A stretch of 64,000 nucleotides of DNA. Source: Jiulongibacter sediminis (GTDB lineage: Bacteria > Bacteroidota > Bacteroidia > Cytophagales > Spirosomataceae). The translations under genes and the position numbers were made by a program. How positions within the stretch are numbered: position 1 is the stretch's first letter; each line of letters starts with the position of its first letter. Positions 17,594 to 25,949 of this stretch are shown here, one piece after another. The notes beneath the pieces were generated by a model that had not been told where the DNA came from, made no database searches, and worked only from the letters and a program-made list of their open reading frames with translations. The stretch covers positions 124,001 through 188,000 of the forward strand of contig NZ_LGTQ01000005.1 of NCBI RefSeq assembly GCF_001306455.1, given 5' to 3'.

Positions 17594-17678
17594 ATTTTAA
17601 ATATACGCTTTTTGACCTTTCTGGTTTTGATTTTATGGAAATGAAAGGTGCTCAGAGCAATCTGTCCTTAATTTTAAC

Positions 17679-18446
17679 CTATTCTTTTTCGCAGAAATAG
17701 ACAATTTCTTCCATTGGAAGAGCATAACGCTTTGCTAGCTCCAGGTCAATTTCATGGACAAAATCGTCCTCTTTTACTTTGAAGCCTGCTTTGGCGAGTT
17801 CTTGTCCGTAGTCTTGCCCAAAGAGACGGAGATGATCCGATTGTTTGAAAACCCTTTCTCGTTCCTTGGGATCAGAGATCGTGGGGTCAGAAATGGTATG
17901 AGGAAGGTTCATATCTTGCGGGGACTGCATGATGGCATATCCGCCGGGTTTTAATACTCTGTAAAGTTCTTTGGTAGCCACATCAAAGTGCTCGACATGC
18001 TCCAGAACGTGATTGCAGAAAATAACATCAAAAGAATTATCAGGAAACTGAATCTTTTCGATGTCCATTTTGACTTTGGCCAACGGTGATTCTATGTCGG
18101 CAGTGATGTATTCAAGGTTTGGTAATTGCTCAAAACGATCAATGAAGCAATACTCCGGTGCTACGTGCAAAACCTTTGCTTTTTTCTCAAAAAAACTGGT
18201 TTTCTTTCTCAAATAGAGATACATCAATCGGTGTCTTTCCAGTGATAAACAAGACGGACAAAGTGCATTCTCTCTTGGCTCTAACCTGCCGTACGGTAGA
18301 AATTTTTTAAATTTACCATTACAAACGGTGCATTCCACCGCATCTCCCCTCATAAAGCCGGCATAAATTTTCAACGGAATGTGGCTGAATAACTGAAGGT
18401 ATTTTCTTGGGACAAATCTGATCAGTAGGCTGATGATTTTTTTCAT
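17679..18446 (-). CDS. SAM-dependent methyltransferase with N-terminal zinc-binding motif
   Basis: 255 residues. Two CxxC pairs (C39/C42 and C63/C66) near the N-terminus probably hold zinc. A class I methyltransferase fold follows: motif I KVLHVAPEYCF near residue 91, acidic ITADIES, and the Methyltransf_11 segment FDVIFCNHVLEHVEHFD followed by YRVLKPGGYAIMQSP. Related proteins are found with glycan or lipid modification genes; the substrate here is unknown. It is divergent from the small membrane protein gene, and its promoter overlaps that gene's start. Confidence 0.86.
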   Translation of the reverse strand: MKKIISLLIRFVPRKYLQLFSHIPLKIYAGFMRGDAVECTVCNGKFKKFLPYGRLEPRENALCPSCLSLERHRLMYLYLRKKTSFFEKKAKVLHVAPEYCFIDRFEQLPNLEYITADIESPLAKVKMDIEKIQFPDNSFDVIFCNHVLEHVEHFDVATKELYRVLKPGGYAIMQSPQDMNLPHTISDPTISDPKERERVFKQSDHLRLFGQDYGQELAKAGFKVKEDDFVHEIDLELAKRYALPMEEIVYFCEKE

Positions 18447-18478
18447 TCTTATTAGGTCGGCAGTAAACTTTTAAAAAT

Positions 18479-18507
18479 CAAAATTAGTAAACACGATTAA
18501 AATGCAA
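18479..18507 (-). promoter_or_regulatory. Promoter of the methyltransferase gene
   Basis: Minus strand TTG (18505-18507), 18 bp, TAATTTTG (18479-18486): an exact TAnnTTTG box. The TTG lies inside the first codons of the divergent small gene (ATG 18502). Confidence 0.5.
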
Positions 18508-18804
18508 GAGCAAAAACAGCGGAGAAGCTGGTATCAAAAACTAAAATTAACGCAAAAATTTAAACTCAATACAGCTTTAGGCTTTGTTCTGGTAGCACTG
18601 GGTGCTCTTATTTTGGCCATTACCGGCGAAGAAATGACTCACCATATTCATGCCAAGTTACATGCTTTTGTTGGTATTGTACTCTTGCTGGGTGGTTTAT
18701 GGTTTTGTGGATCAGGGCTTCGTTACCGTTCACAGCTTGATGCTATCCGAATAGCCCGTAGAAACCGGGGAGGGTTTCAGAAAAAGAAGAAGAAAAACGA
18801 TTAG
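18502..18804 (+). CDS. Small two-span membrane protein, function unknown
   Basis: 100 residues. A basic N-terminal tail (about 1-24) is followed by two membrane spans (about 26-42 and 53-70) joined by a His-rich loop (MTHHIHAKLHA). The C-terminus is very basic and ends in a run of lysines. Both ends are positive and therefore probably cytoplasmic. No named family recognised. It is followed 7 bp later by a strong terminator, so it is a single-gene unit. Confidence 0.72.
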   Translation: MQEQKQRRSWYQKLKLTQKFKLNTALGFVLVALGALILAITGEEMTHHIHAKLHAFVGIVLLLGGLWFCGSGLRYRSQLDAIRIARRNRGGFQKKKKKND

Positions 18805-18810
18805 AAACAG

Positions 18811-18843
18811 AAAAAGCCTCAAACATACGTTTGGGGCTTTTAT
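18811..18843. terminator. Bidirectional Rho-independent terminator
   Basis: AAAGCCTCAAAC (18813-18824), loop ATAC, GTTTGGGGCTTT (18829-18840); one G-U pair. There are T residues after it on the plus strand and five T after it on the minus strand, so it serves both the small membrane protein gene and the convergent 47-residue gene. Confidence 0.85.
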
Positions 18844-18865
18844 ATAATTTCTTTAGTCGATTTTC

Positions 18866-19009
18866 TTATTTAGAAAACTCAGCTTTTAGCTCCTCAGCGT
18901 CTACCTTTTTAATTTCAGGCTTTTGAGTAAGTCGCTTAATTGCAGCTTGTTTGTTGTTTGCTACGGCTCTGTTTTTACGACCTTTTCTTTTTAATCTTGT
19001 AACTGCCAT
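18866..19009 (-). CDS. 47-residue highly basic protein
   Basis: An ATG at 19009 opens a 47-codon frame ending TAA at 18866-18868. The product begins MAVTRLKRKGRKNRAVANN, continues KQAAIKRLTQKPEIKKVDAEE and ends LKAEFSK. The first half is rich in Lys/Arg, as in ribosomal or rRNA-binding peptides; the second half is an amphipathic acidic helix. I recall similar unnamed short proteins in Bacteroidota, but no function. Support for it being real: it ends just before the bidirectional terminator, has biased composition with no wasted sequence, and fills an otherwise empty gap. It is divergent from hisS. Confidence 0.72.
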   Translation of the reverse strand: MAVTRLKRKGRKNRAVANNKQAAIKRLTQKPEIKKVDAEELKAEFSK

Positions 19010-19106
19010 TGTCCTAGTATTTAATCTTAATTCTGTCTTTCTCGAAAACGAGGTGCAAAGGTAGGGATTCTCTTTAGAATAATCAATGTTAAACCAAGAA
19101 TAACCT

Positions 19107-19114
19107 TACTTTTG
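19107..19114 (+). promoter_or_regulatory. -7 box of the hisS promoter
   Basis: TACTTTTG is an exact TAnnTTTG match 24 bp before the ATG at 19138. Its last G begins the in-frame GTG (19114), so that GTG would not be transcribed and the ATG is the likely start. No clear -33 TTG. Confidence 0.5.
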
Positions 19115-19137
19115 TGGCTCAATTTGAACTGAAACCT

Positions 19138-20502
19138 ATGTCAAAACCAAGTTTAGCCAGAGGTACCCGCGATTTTGGCCCTGAAATAATGGCCAAACGC
19201 ACCTATATTCTTGATACTATTAAGTTTGTTTTTAAGAAGTTTGGTTTTCTTCCATTAGAAACGCCTGCTATTGAAAACCTCTCTGTTTTAATGGGGAAAT
19301 ATGGTGATGAAGGCGATCAGCTTCTGTTCAAAATATTAAACTCGGGTGACTTTCTCAAAAAGGTTAAACCTGGTGATCTGGAAGAAGGAACAAAGACTGT
19401 TCTCCCCAAAGTGGCAGAAAAAGGATTAAGGTATGATCTTACCGTCCCTTTTGCCCGTTTTGTGGCCATGAATCGCCATGATTTAGCTATGCCGTTCAAG
19501 CGTTTTCAAGTACAACCGGTTTGGCGTGCAGATCGTCCTCAGCGTGGTCGTTATCGTGAATTTTATCAGTGTGATGCTGATGTGGTAGGAACTGATTCTT
19601 TGCTATGTGAAGCCGAGATCATTCTGATGCTTCATGAAGTTTTCGGTGCCCTGCAATTGAAAGACTTTACTGTAAAAATGAACAACCGAAAGGTTTTGAC
19701 AGGTATTGCCGAAGCTATTGGAGCTCCCGGTCGCGAGTCTGAGCTTTGTGTTGCCATTGATAAACTGGATAAAATAGGAAAGGAAAAAGTTGAAGCTGAG
19801 CTCTCTGAGAGAGGTTTTGAAAATTCTTCAATTGCGAACTTGCAAACACTGTTCTCATTGACGGATGATATTCATGAAACAGTAGCCACTTTAAAAGACT
19901 GGTTGAAGGATTCGGGAATTGGTCAAAAAGGCATTGAAGAAATAGAAGAAGTTTTGGAATTGGTCAACGGGTTTGGACTTGAAAATCCAAAATTGATGTT
20001 TGACGCGACTCTCGCTCGTGGTTTAAGTTATTATACAGGAGCGATATTTGAGGTGAAAGCCAATGGTGTTCAGATTGGGAGTATCTCGGGTGGTGGGCGT
20101 TATGATAACCTTACCGGTACATTCGGATTGCCTGATTTAAGTGGAGTAGGTATTTCCTTTGGAGTTGATCGAATCTATGATGTGCTGGATGAGCTGAATC
20201 TTTTCCCGGAGGATGCTTCGCAAAGTACGAGAGTATTACTGATTAATTTCGATTCAGAATCTCAAAAGGCTTGTCTGCCGATCCTTTCAAAACTCAGATC
20301 TGCGGGAATAGCCTCTGAGTTATACCCAACTGATGCTAAATTGAAAAAGCAATTCGACTACGCCAACAAAAAAGGGATACCTTTTGTTTTAGTGGTGGGG
20401 TCTGAAGAAATAAAAATGCAGAAATACAGTTTAAAAAACATGGCAACGGGTGACCAGAATCATTACACCCTCGATGAAATAATTCAACAAATCAATGCGT
20501 AA
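19138..20502 (+). CDS. hisS: Histidyl-tRNA synthetase
   Basis: 454 residues from ATG 19138. Class II synthetase motifs are present: SLARGTRDFGP at the N-terminus, motif 2 around the QPVWRADRPQRGRYREFYQCD stretch, the histidine-specific ARGLSYYTGAIFEV, motif 3 SGGGRYDNL / GVGISFGVDR, and a C-terminal anticodon-binding domain. It charges tRNA-His. A GTG eight codons upstream is in frame but lies in the -7 box, so the ATG is preferred; family N-termini agree. It heads a tight run with mltG (8-bp overlap), a thioesterase and yihY. Confidence 0.97.
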   Translation: MSKPSLARGTRDFGPEIMAKRTYILDTIKFVFKKFGFLPLETPAIENLSVLMGKYGDEGDQLLFKILNSGDFLKKVKPGDLEEGTKTVLPKVAEKGLRYDLTVPFARFVAMNRHDLAMPFKRFQVQPVWRADRPQRGRYREFYQCDADVVGTDSLLCEAEIILMLHEVFGALQLKDFTVKMNNRKVLTGIAEAIGAPGRESELCVAIDKLDKIGKEKVEAELSERGFENSSIANLQTLFSLTDDIHETVATLKDWLKDSGIGQKGIEEIEEVLELVNGFGLENPKLMFDATLARGLSYYTGAIFEVKANGVQIGSISGGGRYDNLTGTFGLPDLSGVGISFGVDRIYDVLDELNLFPEDASQSTRVLLINFDSESQKACLPILSKLRSAGIASELYPTDAKLKKQFDYANKKGIPFVLVVGSEEIKMQKYSLKNMATGDQNHYTLDEIIQQINA

Positions 20503-21529
20503 AAATAAAATATTGGCCTATGCTCTGGTGATCGTATCTACGCTGATCGCCACTTTTGCTTTCTACTTCTGGCAAGTGGTAAAAAGTCCCAATATTAATG
20601 TTGACGGTGAAGAAACAGCTGTTTTATATATTCCAAAAGGAGCGACTTACGAAACCGTTCTTGATAGCCTCAATAAACATGAGCTTATTCATGACCAGAT
20701 TAGCTTTGGCTTTTTGAGTAAATTCATGGAGTACCGTGATGCGGTAAAGCCCGGTCGATATGAAATAGAACCTAATGCCTCAAATAAATCGATCATTTCC
20801 AAATTGAGATCAGGTGATCAGGATGAGGTCAAGCTTACTTTCAATAATATCCGTCTGAAAAGCGAGCTTGCAGAAAAGCTTGCAGCAAATCTGGCTATTG
20901 ATAAAGAGGTTCTTTTGTCAAAATTGAATGAGCCTGAAGTTTGCGAAAAGTATGGTTTCAGTACCGAGGAAATCATGAGTATGTTTCTGCCAGATACCTA
21001 TTTTATGTGGTGGACACTCTCAGAAGATGAATTCCTTGATCGGATGAAATTTGAGTACGATAAATTCTGGACGGCAGAGAGACTAAACAAGGCTGAAACT
21101 ACCGGGATGACTCCTGTTCAGGTGAGTACAATGGCGAGCATAGTGCAGAGCGAAACGAATAAAGGCGATGAACAACCTAGAGTAGCTGGTGTTTATGTGA
21201 ATCGAATTAAAAACGGAATTCCGCTGCAGGCTGATCCTACCGTAAAGTTTGCGGTTGGCGATTTCGCATTGAAAAGAATTCTTAATAAACACCTCAGTAT
21301 TGATTCACCATATAATACGTATAAGGTCAAAGGCTTACCTCCGGGCCCAATAGCTCTTCCTGAAAAAAGAGCCATAGACGCTGTATTGAACTTTGAGGAT
21401 CATAACTACCTGTATTTTTGTGCCAAAGAAGACTTTTCAGGTTACCACAATTTCGCAGCTACTCTGGCCGAGCATAATGCCAATGCCCGCCGCTTTCATA
21501 CGGCTTTAAATCAAAGAGGAATTCGTTAA
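20495..21529 (+). CDS. mltG: Endolytic murein transglycosylase
   Basis: 344 residues: one N-terminal membrane span (8-26), a LysM-like segment (IPKGATYETVLDSL, about 46-60), and the YceG catalytic domain. The catalytic glutamate is E220 in MASIVQSETNKGDEQPRVAGVYVNRI, and YNTYKVKGLPPGPI closes the domain. MltG cleaves nascent glycan strands and is thought to set their length, working in the periplasm near the elongation machinery. It overlaps the end of hisS by 8 bp, and its stop shares a base with the start of the thioesterase gene (TAATG). Confidence 0.95.
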   Translation: MRKNKILAYALVIVSTLIATFAFYFWQVVKSPNINVDGEETAVLYIPKGATYETVLDSLNKHELIHDQISFGFLSKFMEYRDAVKPGRYEIEPNASNKSIISKLRSGDQDEVKLTFNNIRLKSELAEKLAANLAIDKEVLLSKLNEPEVCEKYGFSTEEIMSMFLPDTYFMWWTLSEDEFLDRMKFEYDKFWTAERLNKAETTGMTPVQVSTMASIVQSETNKGDEQPRVAGVYVNRIKNGIPLQADPTVKFAVGDFALKRILNKHLSIDSPYNTYKVKGLPPGPIALPEKRAIDAVLNFEDHNYLYFCAKEDFSGYHNFAATLAEHNANARRFHTALNQRGIR

Positions 21530-21939
21530 TGTACACTTTTGACACCCCGTACCGTGTAAGATATGCCGATACCGATAAAATGGGTTTTATGTATTACGGT
21601 CATTACTCAAAGTTGTATGAAATAGCCCGCGTGGAGTCGCTACGAGCTCTGGGTATTCGTTATCGCGACATGGAAGATGAGGGTGTTATTATGCCGGTGG
21701 TTCAAAATAACTCCAGGTATATGGCTCCTGCGAAATATGACGATATGTTGAATATCAGACTGTTTCTAAGACAAATGCCGCAGAAAAGAGTCATTTTTGA
21801 GTACGAAATCTTTAACGAGGATCAGAAATTGATTCATAAGGGTGAAACCACCTTGGTTTTTATGGATGTTGCAAGGCAAAAAGTCATAGAAACACCGCAG
21901 GTGGTGAAAGATGCCCTGAAACCATACTTTGAAGAATGA
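21529..21939 (+). CDS. Acyl-CoA thioesterase (4HBT, YbgC-like)
   Basis: 136 residues with a single hotdog fold. The active-site motif RYADTDKMGFMYYGHYSKLYEIAR (about 10-33) has the Asp of the YbgC/4-hydroxybenzoyl-CoA thioesterase type; usually DxMGxVY, here DKMGFMYY. It hydrolyses short- or medium-chain acyl-CoA or acyl-ACP in the cytoplasm. It is wedged between mltG (1-bp overlap) and yihY (4-bp overlap), so it is made together with them. Substrate unknown. Confidence 0.9.
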   Translation: MYTFDTPYRVRYADTDKMGFMYYGHYSKLYEIARVESLRALGIRYRDMEDEGVIMPVVQNNSRYMAPAKYDDMLNIRLFLRQMPQKRVIFEYEIFNEDQKLIHKGETTLVFMDVARQKVIETPQVVKDALKPYFEE

Positions 21940-22859
21940 AATTCAGAGAAATAGGCTGGGTAAAGCAGTTAGAGCGGTTCTTACGAAGCGTCTATCTTTG
22001 GGATACCACTGTTTCTCTTTATCACGTCCTCAGTATTCTTTGGAAAAAAATCATCACTTTTGATATTGATCAGCGGGCTGCGGCCGTTTCATTTTCGCTA
22101 CTTCTGGCAATATTCCCATCGGTGATTTTTCTTTTTACATTGATCCCCTACATCCCTATCAGAAACCTTGATGTTCAGATTATGGACTTTCTTGAGAGTA
22201 TTCTGCCGGGGGGTATATATAATACTGCTGCAAATACCATTCAGGATATCGTGAGCAGGCGAAGGGTAGATGTACTTTCTTTCGGTTTTCTGTTTGCCAT
22301 GTATGCCGCTACCAATGGCATGATGGCCTTGATGCGGGCATTTAATATCGCACTTGAAGATGACCGGCAGAGAAGGAGTTATTTAAAGGCCAGGGCAATT
22401 GCATTGCTTCTTACATTTAGTTTAGTGGTAGTTATGCTGTCGGCAATTGTGGTCTTGATCATCGGGAAGTTTTTGATTACTTACCTTTTTGATCTCGGTT
22501 GGATGAGCGAAGATTTCAACTTCTACATGATTCAGATCCTTCGGTACCTTTCAATTTTTCTCATCTTTTTTCTAGGTATTAGCAGCCTGTATTACTTTGC
22601 TCCGGCGATTGACAAAAAGATTCGTTTCTTCAATATAGGAGCATTTTTCTCAAGTATTTTGTGTATTCTCGCCACAAATGGCTTTTCCTACTATCTAAGT
22701 AATTTCAATAGTTATAATAAGCTATACGGATCCATCGGCACCTTAATTGGTCTAATGGTTTGGATATATCTCATTGCTTTAATTATTATTCTTGGTTTTG
22801 AGATAAATACCAGCCTTAGGCTGGCTTTAGAGATGGAGCATGAAGATGAAAAGTCTTAA
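21936..22859 (+). CDS. YihY/virulence factor BrkB family membrane protein
   Basis: 307 residues with about six membrane spans. Family marks: RAAAVSFSLLLAIFPSVIFLFTLIPYIP near residues 48-75, a MAYxATNG-like segment (FAMYAATNGMMALMRAFNIALED) and the conserved YGSIGTLIGLMVWIYLIALIIILGFEIN near the C-terminus. The family was once mislabelled ribonuclease BN; its true role is unknown, with transport suggested. The ATG overlaps the thioesterase stop by 4 bp. It is the last gene of the hisS run; no terminator hairpin follows. Confidence 0.93.
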   Translation: MKFREIGWVKQLERFLRSVYLWDTTVSLYHVLSILWKKIITFDIDQRAAAVSFSLLLAIFPSVIFLFTLIPYIPIRNLDVQIMDFLESILPGGIYNTAANTIQDIVSRRRVDVLSFGFLFAMYAATNGMMALMRAFNIALEDDRQRRSYLKARAIALLLTFSLVVVMLSAIVVLIIGKFLITYLFDLGWMSEDFNFYMIQILRYLSIFLIFFLGISSLYYFAPAIDKKIRFFNIGAFFSSILCILATNGFSYYLSNFNSYNKLYGSIGTLIGLMVWIYLIALIIILGFEINTSLRLALEMEHEDEKS

Positions 22860-22993
22860 TGGAAATCATATCTCTGAAGTGTTTGTGATTATGCACTTAG
22901 ACATAAAACGATTATTGTTGAGATTGATCTGATTTGTCATTGTTTGGCAAATAATGGATTGCTTTTCAGGTGATATTAGCTTACGGGAAGGGG

Positions 22994-23011
22994 TTCAATT
23001 CGTGGATTGAA
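22994..23011. promoter_or_regulatory. Short inverted repeat before the ElaA gene
   Basis: TTCAAT (22994-22999), 6-nt loop, ATTGAA (23006-23011), 8 bp before the ATG. It could be an operator or leader hairpin; the weak length makes chance possible. Confidence 0.3.
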
Positions 23012-23019
23012 TTTTAGTT

Positions 23020-23478
23020 ATGAAGAGAAAATTGCTTTGGTCTGCCAAAAGTTGGGATGAACTTTCAAAAGATGATCTCTACGAATTGCTGGCTTTAAGA
23101 ACTGAGGTTTTTGTTGTTGAGCAAAATTGTGTCTTTCAAGATATGGACTTCAAAGATCAGATTTCTCTTCATCTATTGGGAAGAGATGAAGACGGCGTTC
23201 TCAGAGCCTATAGTCGGCTTTTTGATACAGATCAATATTACAAAGGCTATCAATCTATTGGTCGAATTTTGACCCACGGTAAAACCCGAAAGAGTCAGTA
23301 TGGGATTGAACTACTTGAAGTTTCAATAGAGACTCTGAAAAAGAATTTTGGACCTGTCTCTGTCAAAATAGGAGCACAGAAATACCTGACATCTTTTTAC
23401 AGCAAATTTGGATTCAAAGAAATAGGTGAGGACTATATTGAGGATGGCATACCCCACTGCATTATGATCAAGGACTAA
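23020..23478 (+). CDS. ElaA-type GNAT N-acetyltransferase
   Basis: 152 residues. The N-terminus (LSKDDLYELLALRTEVFVVEQNCVFQDMDFKDQISLHLLG) is characteristic of ElaA. Acetyl-CoA binding is expected around SIGRILTHGKTRKSQYGIELL, and the C-terminal KYLTSFYSKFGFKEIGEDYIEDGIPHCIM is typical. Probably a cytoplasmic acetyltransferase of unknown substrate. Its TAA stop (23476-23478) directly abuts the stop of the convergent CotH gene, with no base between. Confidence 0.9.
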   Translation: MKRKLLWSAKSWDELSKDDLYELLALRTEVFVVEQNCVFQDMDFKDQISLHLLGRDEDGVLRAYSRLFDTDQYYKGYQSIGRILTHGKTRKSQYGIELLEVSIETLKKNFGPVSVKIGAQKYLTSFYSKFGFKEIGEDYIEDGIPHCIMIKD

Positions 23479-25086
23479 TTAATGCCGGATAAGTCTCTGA
23501 ACTATTTCCTGCGATCCAATCTTTATTTTCAATAGTTCAATTTCGGTGTGCTGGTTTCGGTTCTCAAAATTCACATTGATTACGTTTTGACCCTTATGTA
23601 TCGGGTACTGTTGATGTTCAATGGGCTTTCCGTTTAAATCAAAAAGCTTCAGATCGGCTTTATCATCTGTTAGACTTTCAATATTTAAGGTCAAAGAATT
23701 AATAAAGGGATTCGGATAAGCTTTAACGGAGAAACTAAGTTCAGGAGTGCTGGAGAGTACTTGTAGTTCCGTTGGTAGGTTTTCATCAAGCCATTTAAGA
23801 CGGTTCGAGAGCCAGGTTTTGAGTTCATCCACTTCGCCTTGCCAGCTTTGTGCTATGGGCCTTGGCGAGGGCCAAACATATGTGCCAATGATAGGCCATT
23901 GGTTAAAATTCCGTTGTTGAGGTACACGTATTTCAGAAGCAAGACTATCAATAAGGTTCATTAGGTTTTCCTCCTTAAAAATGCCATTGCTCCTTAATTC
24001 ATCATACCTGTCTCGCATCTGAGCTATAAAAAGAGGGTCAGCTAAGAACCTTTTCCACCAAAATGGGACCAGCCAATTGTCATTTGGGCACACTTTATTA
24101 AAATCATAAGAAAAACCCGAAAATAACCACCCTTCGCAGTAGTCTGCATTGCCATAGGAAATATCATAATCCCAGGGCGGACCCATCTTCAGACGCCCGT
24201 CTTTACTGTCTTTATCTTTGTATAAAAAAGTACTGATTCTATATGCATCCACATTTTTTGAAAGCTCATTGAGTAAAGTGACATCGATAAAAGTTTCTAC
24301 ATCAATGTACTTCCGATACCCATTAACCGGATTTGTGAAATCGTCAGACATAAGAGCGTTTTCAAAATCTCGTACAAACTCTCTGATATAACCTTTTTGT
24401 GTTGTATTAATGTCTTTTGGGTATTCATAAAGGAATTCGGTCTGCTGTGTGAAAGGCCCGTTATTTGGGAATTCAGAGAACCAGGAGCCCTCATTACTTC
24501 CAGTAGTTTTATCAATTTTGATGATGTATCCGCCAGTCAGGTCATCTCCACTTTCTTCATCCTCTGTGAGTTTCGAAATATCAACCCTGCCTTTATCCCT
24601 TTTGATTTTTTCCATGAAAATATATACACCCTGATAGCTTTCATTGAGGTATAGTTCCACATATTTTGCACGGCTGGCGTACATGCCCATTTGTTCAGCT
24701 ATATTCATGGTCAGCACATTGTGCATCAGACTTTTTTCATTGTATGAAGCAAAGAGTATCCAATCACTCTCTTCAGGCCATCCGAAAAGAGGTACTTTAA
24801 GGTCTTCTCCATTGGCGTCCCAGGTTTCAAGTCCAAACGGCTTTTTGGGAAACATCTGCGAAGAAGACCCTCTGAACTCAATACCGATAAAACCTTCGTA
24901 TGCAGGTAGGTCTGTTAATTGATTTTCAGCATCCGGGCCGTTATCAATAATTTTCATGGTAGCCATTATTTTGGGCTCGTCCACAATTTCTCTGCCTTCA
25001 GTATTGATGATTATAAAAGGTAGGGTGGAGGAATCCTGTGCGTGGGTATAAACGGAGAGAAGAAGGAGGAAGTAAAGTTTTTTCAT
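23479..25086 (-). CDS. Exported CotH-family protein kinase with type IX sorting tail
   Basis: 535 residues. A signal peptide (1-16, ending THA) is followed by a CotH domain (about 45-400): FRGSSSQMFPKKPFGLETWD, YLNESYQGVYIFMEKIKRDKGRVDISKL and the metal-binding-type GPPWDYDISYGNADY. The last 80 or so residues (SFSVKAYPNPF, then LKLFDLNGKPI, ending in VQRLIRH) are a type A Por secretion tail, so the protein should cross the outer membrane through the type IX system and be anchored or released. In Bacillus, CotH is an atypical kinase that phosphorylates coat proteins; whether this one is active is unknown. It lies downstream of the collagen-like lipoprotein gene, separated by a terminator. Confidence 0.9.
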   Translation of the reverse strand: MKKLYFLLLLSVYTHAQDSSTLPFIIINTEGREIVDEPKIMATMKIIDNGPDAENQLTDLPAYEGFIGIEFRGSSSQMFPKKPFGLETWDANGEDLKVPLFGWPEESDWILFASYNEKSLMHNVLTMNIAEQMGMYASRAKYVELYLNESYQGVYIFMEKIKRDKGRVDISKLTEDEESGDDLTGGYIIKIDKTTGSNEGSWFSEFPNNGPFTQQTEFLYEYPKDINTTQKGYIREFVRDFENALMSDDFTNPVNGYRKYIDVETFIDVTLLNELSKNVDAYRISTFLYKDKDSKDGRLKMGPPWDYDISYGNADYCEGWLFSGFSYDFNKVCPNDNWLVPFWWKRFLADPLFIAQMRDRYDELRSNGIFKEENLMNLIDSLASEIRVPQQRNFNQWPIIGTYVWPSPRPIAQSWQGEVDELKTWLSNRLKWLDENLPTELQVLSSTPELSFSVKAYPNPFINSLTLNIESLTDDKADLKLFDLNGKPIEHQQYPIHKGQNVINVNFENRNQHTEIELLKIKIGSQEIVQRLIRH

Positions 25087-25114
25087 AGCATTTCAAAAGT
25101 AGGGATTAAATGCC

Positions 25115-25145
25115 AAAACGGTCGCCTTCGTTTGAAAGCGACCGT
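25115..25145 (-). terminator. Terminator after the collagen-like lipoprotein gene
   Basis: Minus strand: ACGGTCGCTTTC, loop AAAC, GAAGGCGACCGT, then TTTT. The arms lie at 25134-25145 and 25118-25129 with one mismatch. It lies between the lipoprotein stop and the CotH start, so CotH may need its own promoter or read-through. Confidence 0.75.
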
Positions 25146-25165
25146 CCCGGAAGTTTGGGTCAAGA

Positions 25166-25705
25166 CTATCTCAAATCTCTTTTTATAAAATCTTCTTCTT
25201 TGATTCCGAAAGTTTCAACTATACTCTCATATGACTTAGATTTCAAACGTGCCGTCTCCAAAAACTCACTTGGTACTACTACGACTCTGAAAACCTGCTC
25301 ATTTAAGTAAACCGGGTCCAGGGTTGAGAAATCAGGAACTGTTCCGTCGAGAAATAAAGAGAAATCATCCTGAGTGAAATCGTAGTTATACGTTAAGATG
25401 CCATTATCAAGATAGGCATTTTGAGGAACAGGTCTCCAAACTTCTGTTCCGTCATCCAATTGATCCCACAGAATGTAAACCAATGGAACGTCTGCCGGGA
25501 AAACATCAAAGCCAAATCCTTCAACAATGGTGAAATCATTCGCTGGTGTAAAATCAACTATTAATTCAATGGCCGAAGCATAAACAAGACCGCCATCTGC
25601 TCCGGGTGCACCTTGTGGACCTGGAGGGCCGTCAAAACCCTGAGGGCCACGGCAAGAGCTAAAACCGATAATAATGGCGGAGAATATAAAAAGTAACTTT
25701 TTCAT
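25166..25705 (-). CDS. Lipoprotein with short collagen-like repeat
   Basis: 179 residues. The signal ends in a lipobox (IGFSSC, Cys18), so the mature protein is lipid-anchored. Directly after it come six Gly-X-Y triplets (GPQGFDGPPGPQGAPGAD, about 20-37), a minimal collagen-like stalk that could trimerise. The rest is a beta-rich domain with no recognised family (FTIVEGFGFDVFPADVPLVYILWDQLDDG, ending in a charged KSKSYESIVETFGIKEEDFIKRDLR). Similar stalked lipoproteins are common in Bacteroidota and their function is unknown. It sits upstream of the CotH kinase gene. Confidence 0.8.
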   Translation of the reverse strand: MKKLLFIFSAIIIGFSSCRGPQGFDGPPGPQGAPGADGGLVYASAIELIVDFTPANDFTIVEGFGFDVFPADVPLVYILWDQLDDGTEVWRPVPQNAYLDNGILTYNYDFTQDDFSLFLDGTVPDFSTLDPVYLNEQVFRVVVVPSEFLETARLKSKSYESIVETFGIKEEDFIKRDLR

Positions 25706-25830
25706 AGCGTATTGATATTTTAGGTTTTAAAATCTGATTATGACTTTTAGATGTACGTGAATCCCGAAAGGTTGACTCAGTAAGTTAAAATACTTTCTCT
25801 TTATGATTCTGTTAACAATTAAAGAATATA

Positions 25831-25858
25831 TAAGACAAGAGACATAAGACTCAAGACT
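25831..25858. repeat. Degenerate AAGAC-rich tract
   Basis: In 28 bp the motif AAGAC or AAGAG recurs four times in the form TAAGAC, AAGAGAC, TAAGACTC, AAGACT. It is simple-sequence-like and lies in the gap between the lipoprotein start and the rny terminator. Confidence 0.4.
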
Positions 25859-25895
25859 AAACGATTTAGATTTTAATTTTATGGCCTGATAGAAT

Positions 25896-25928
25896 AAAAA
25901 AAACGCCTCAAGTTCCCTTGAAGCGTTT
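25896..25928 (-). terminator. Terminator of rny
   Basis: Minus strand: AAACGCTTCAAG, loop GGAA, CTTGAGGCGTTT followed by T (arms 25917-25928 and 25901-25912; T run from 25896). It starts 21 bp after the rny stop. Confidence 0.85.
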
Positions 25929-25949
25929 CTGAATTCTATTTTCAATAGT

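Noticed and set aside
25727-25945. 72-codon minus-strand frame between rny and the lipoprotein gene
   Set aside because: It begins inside the rny terminator hairpin and A-rich tract, and its product looks random.
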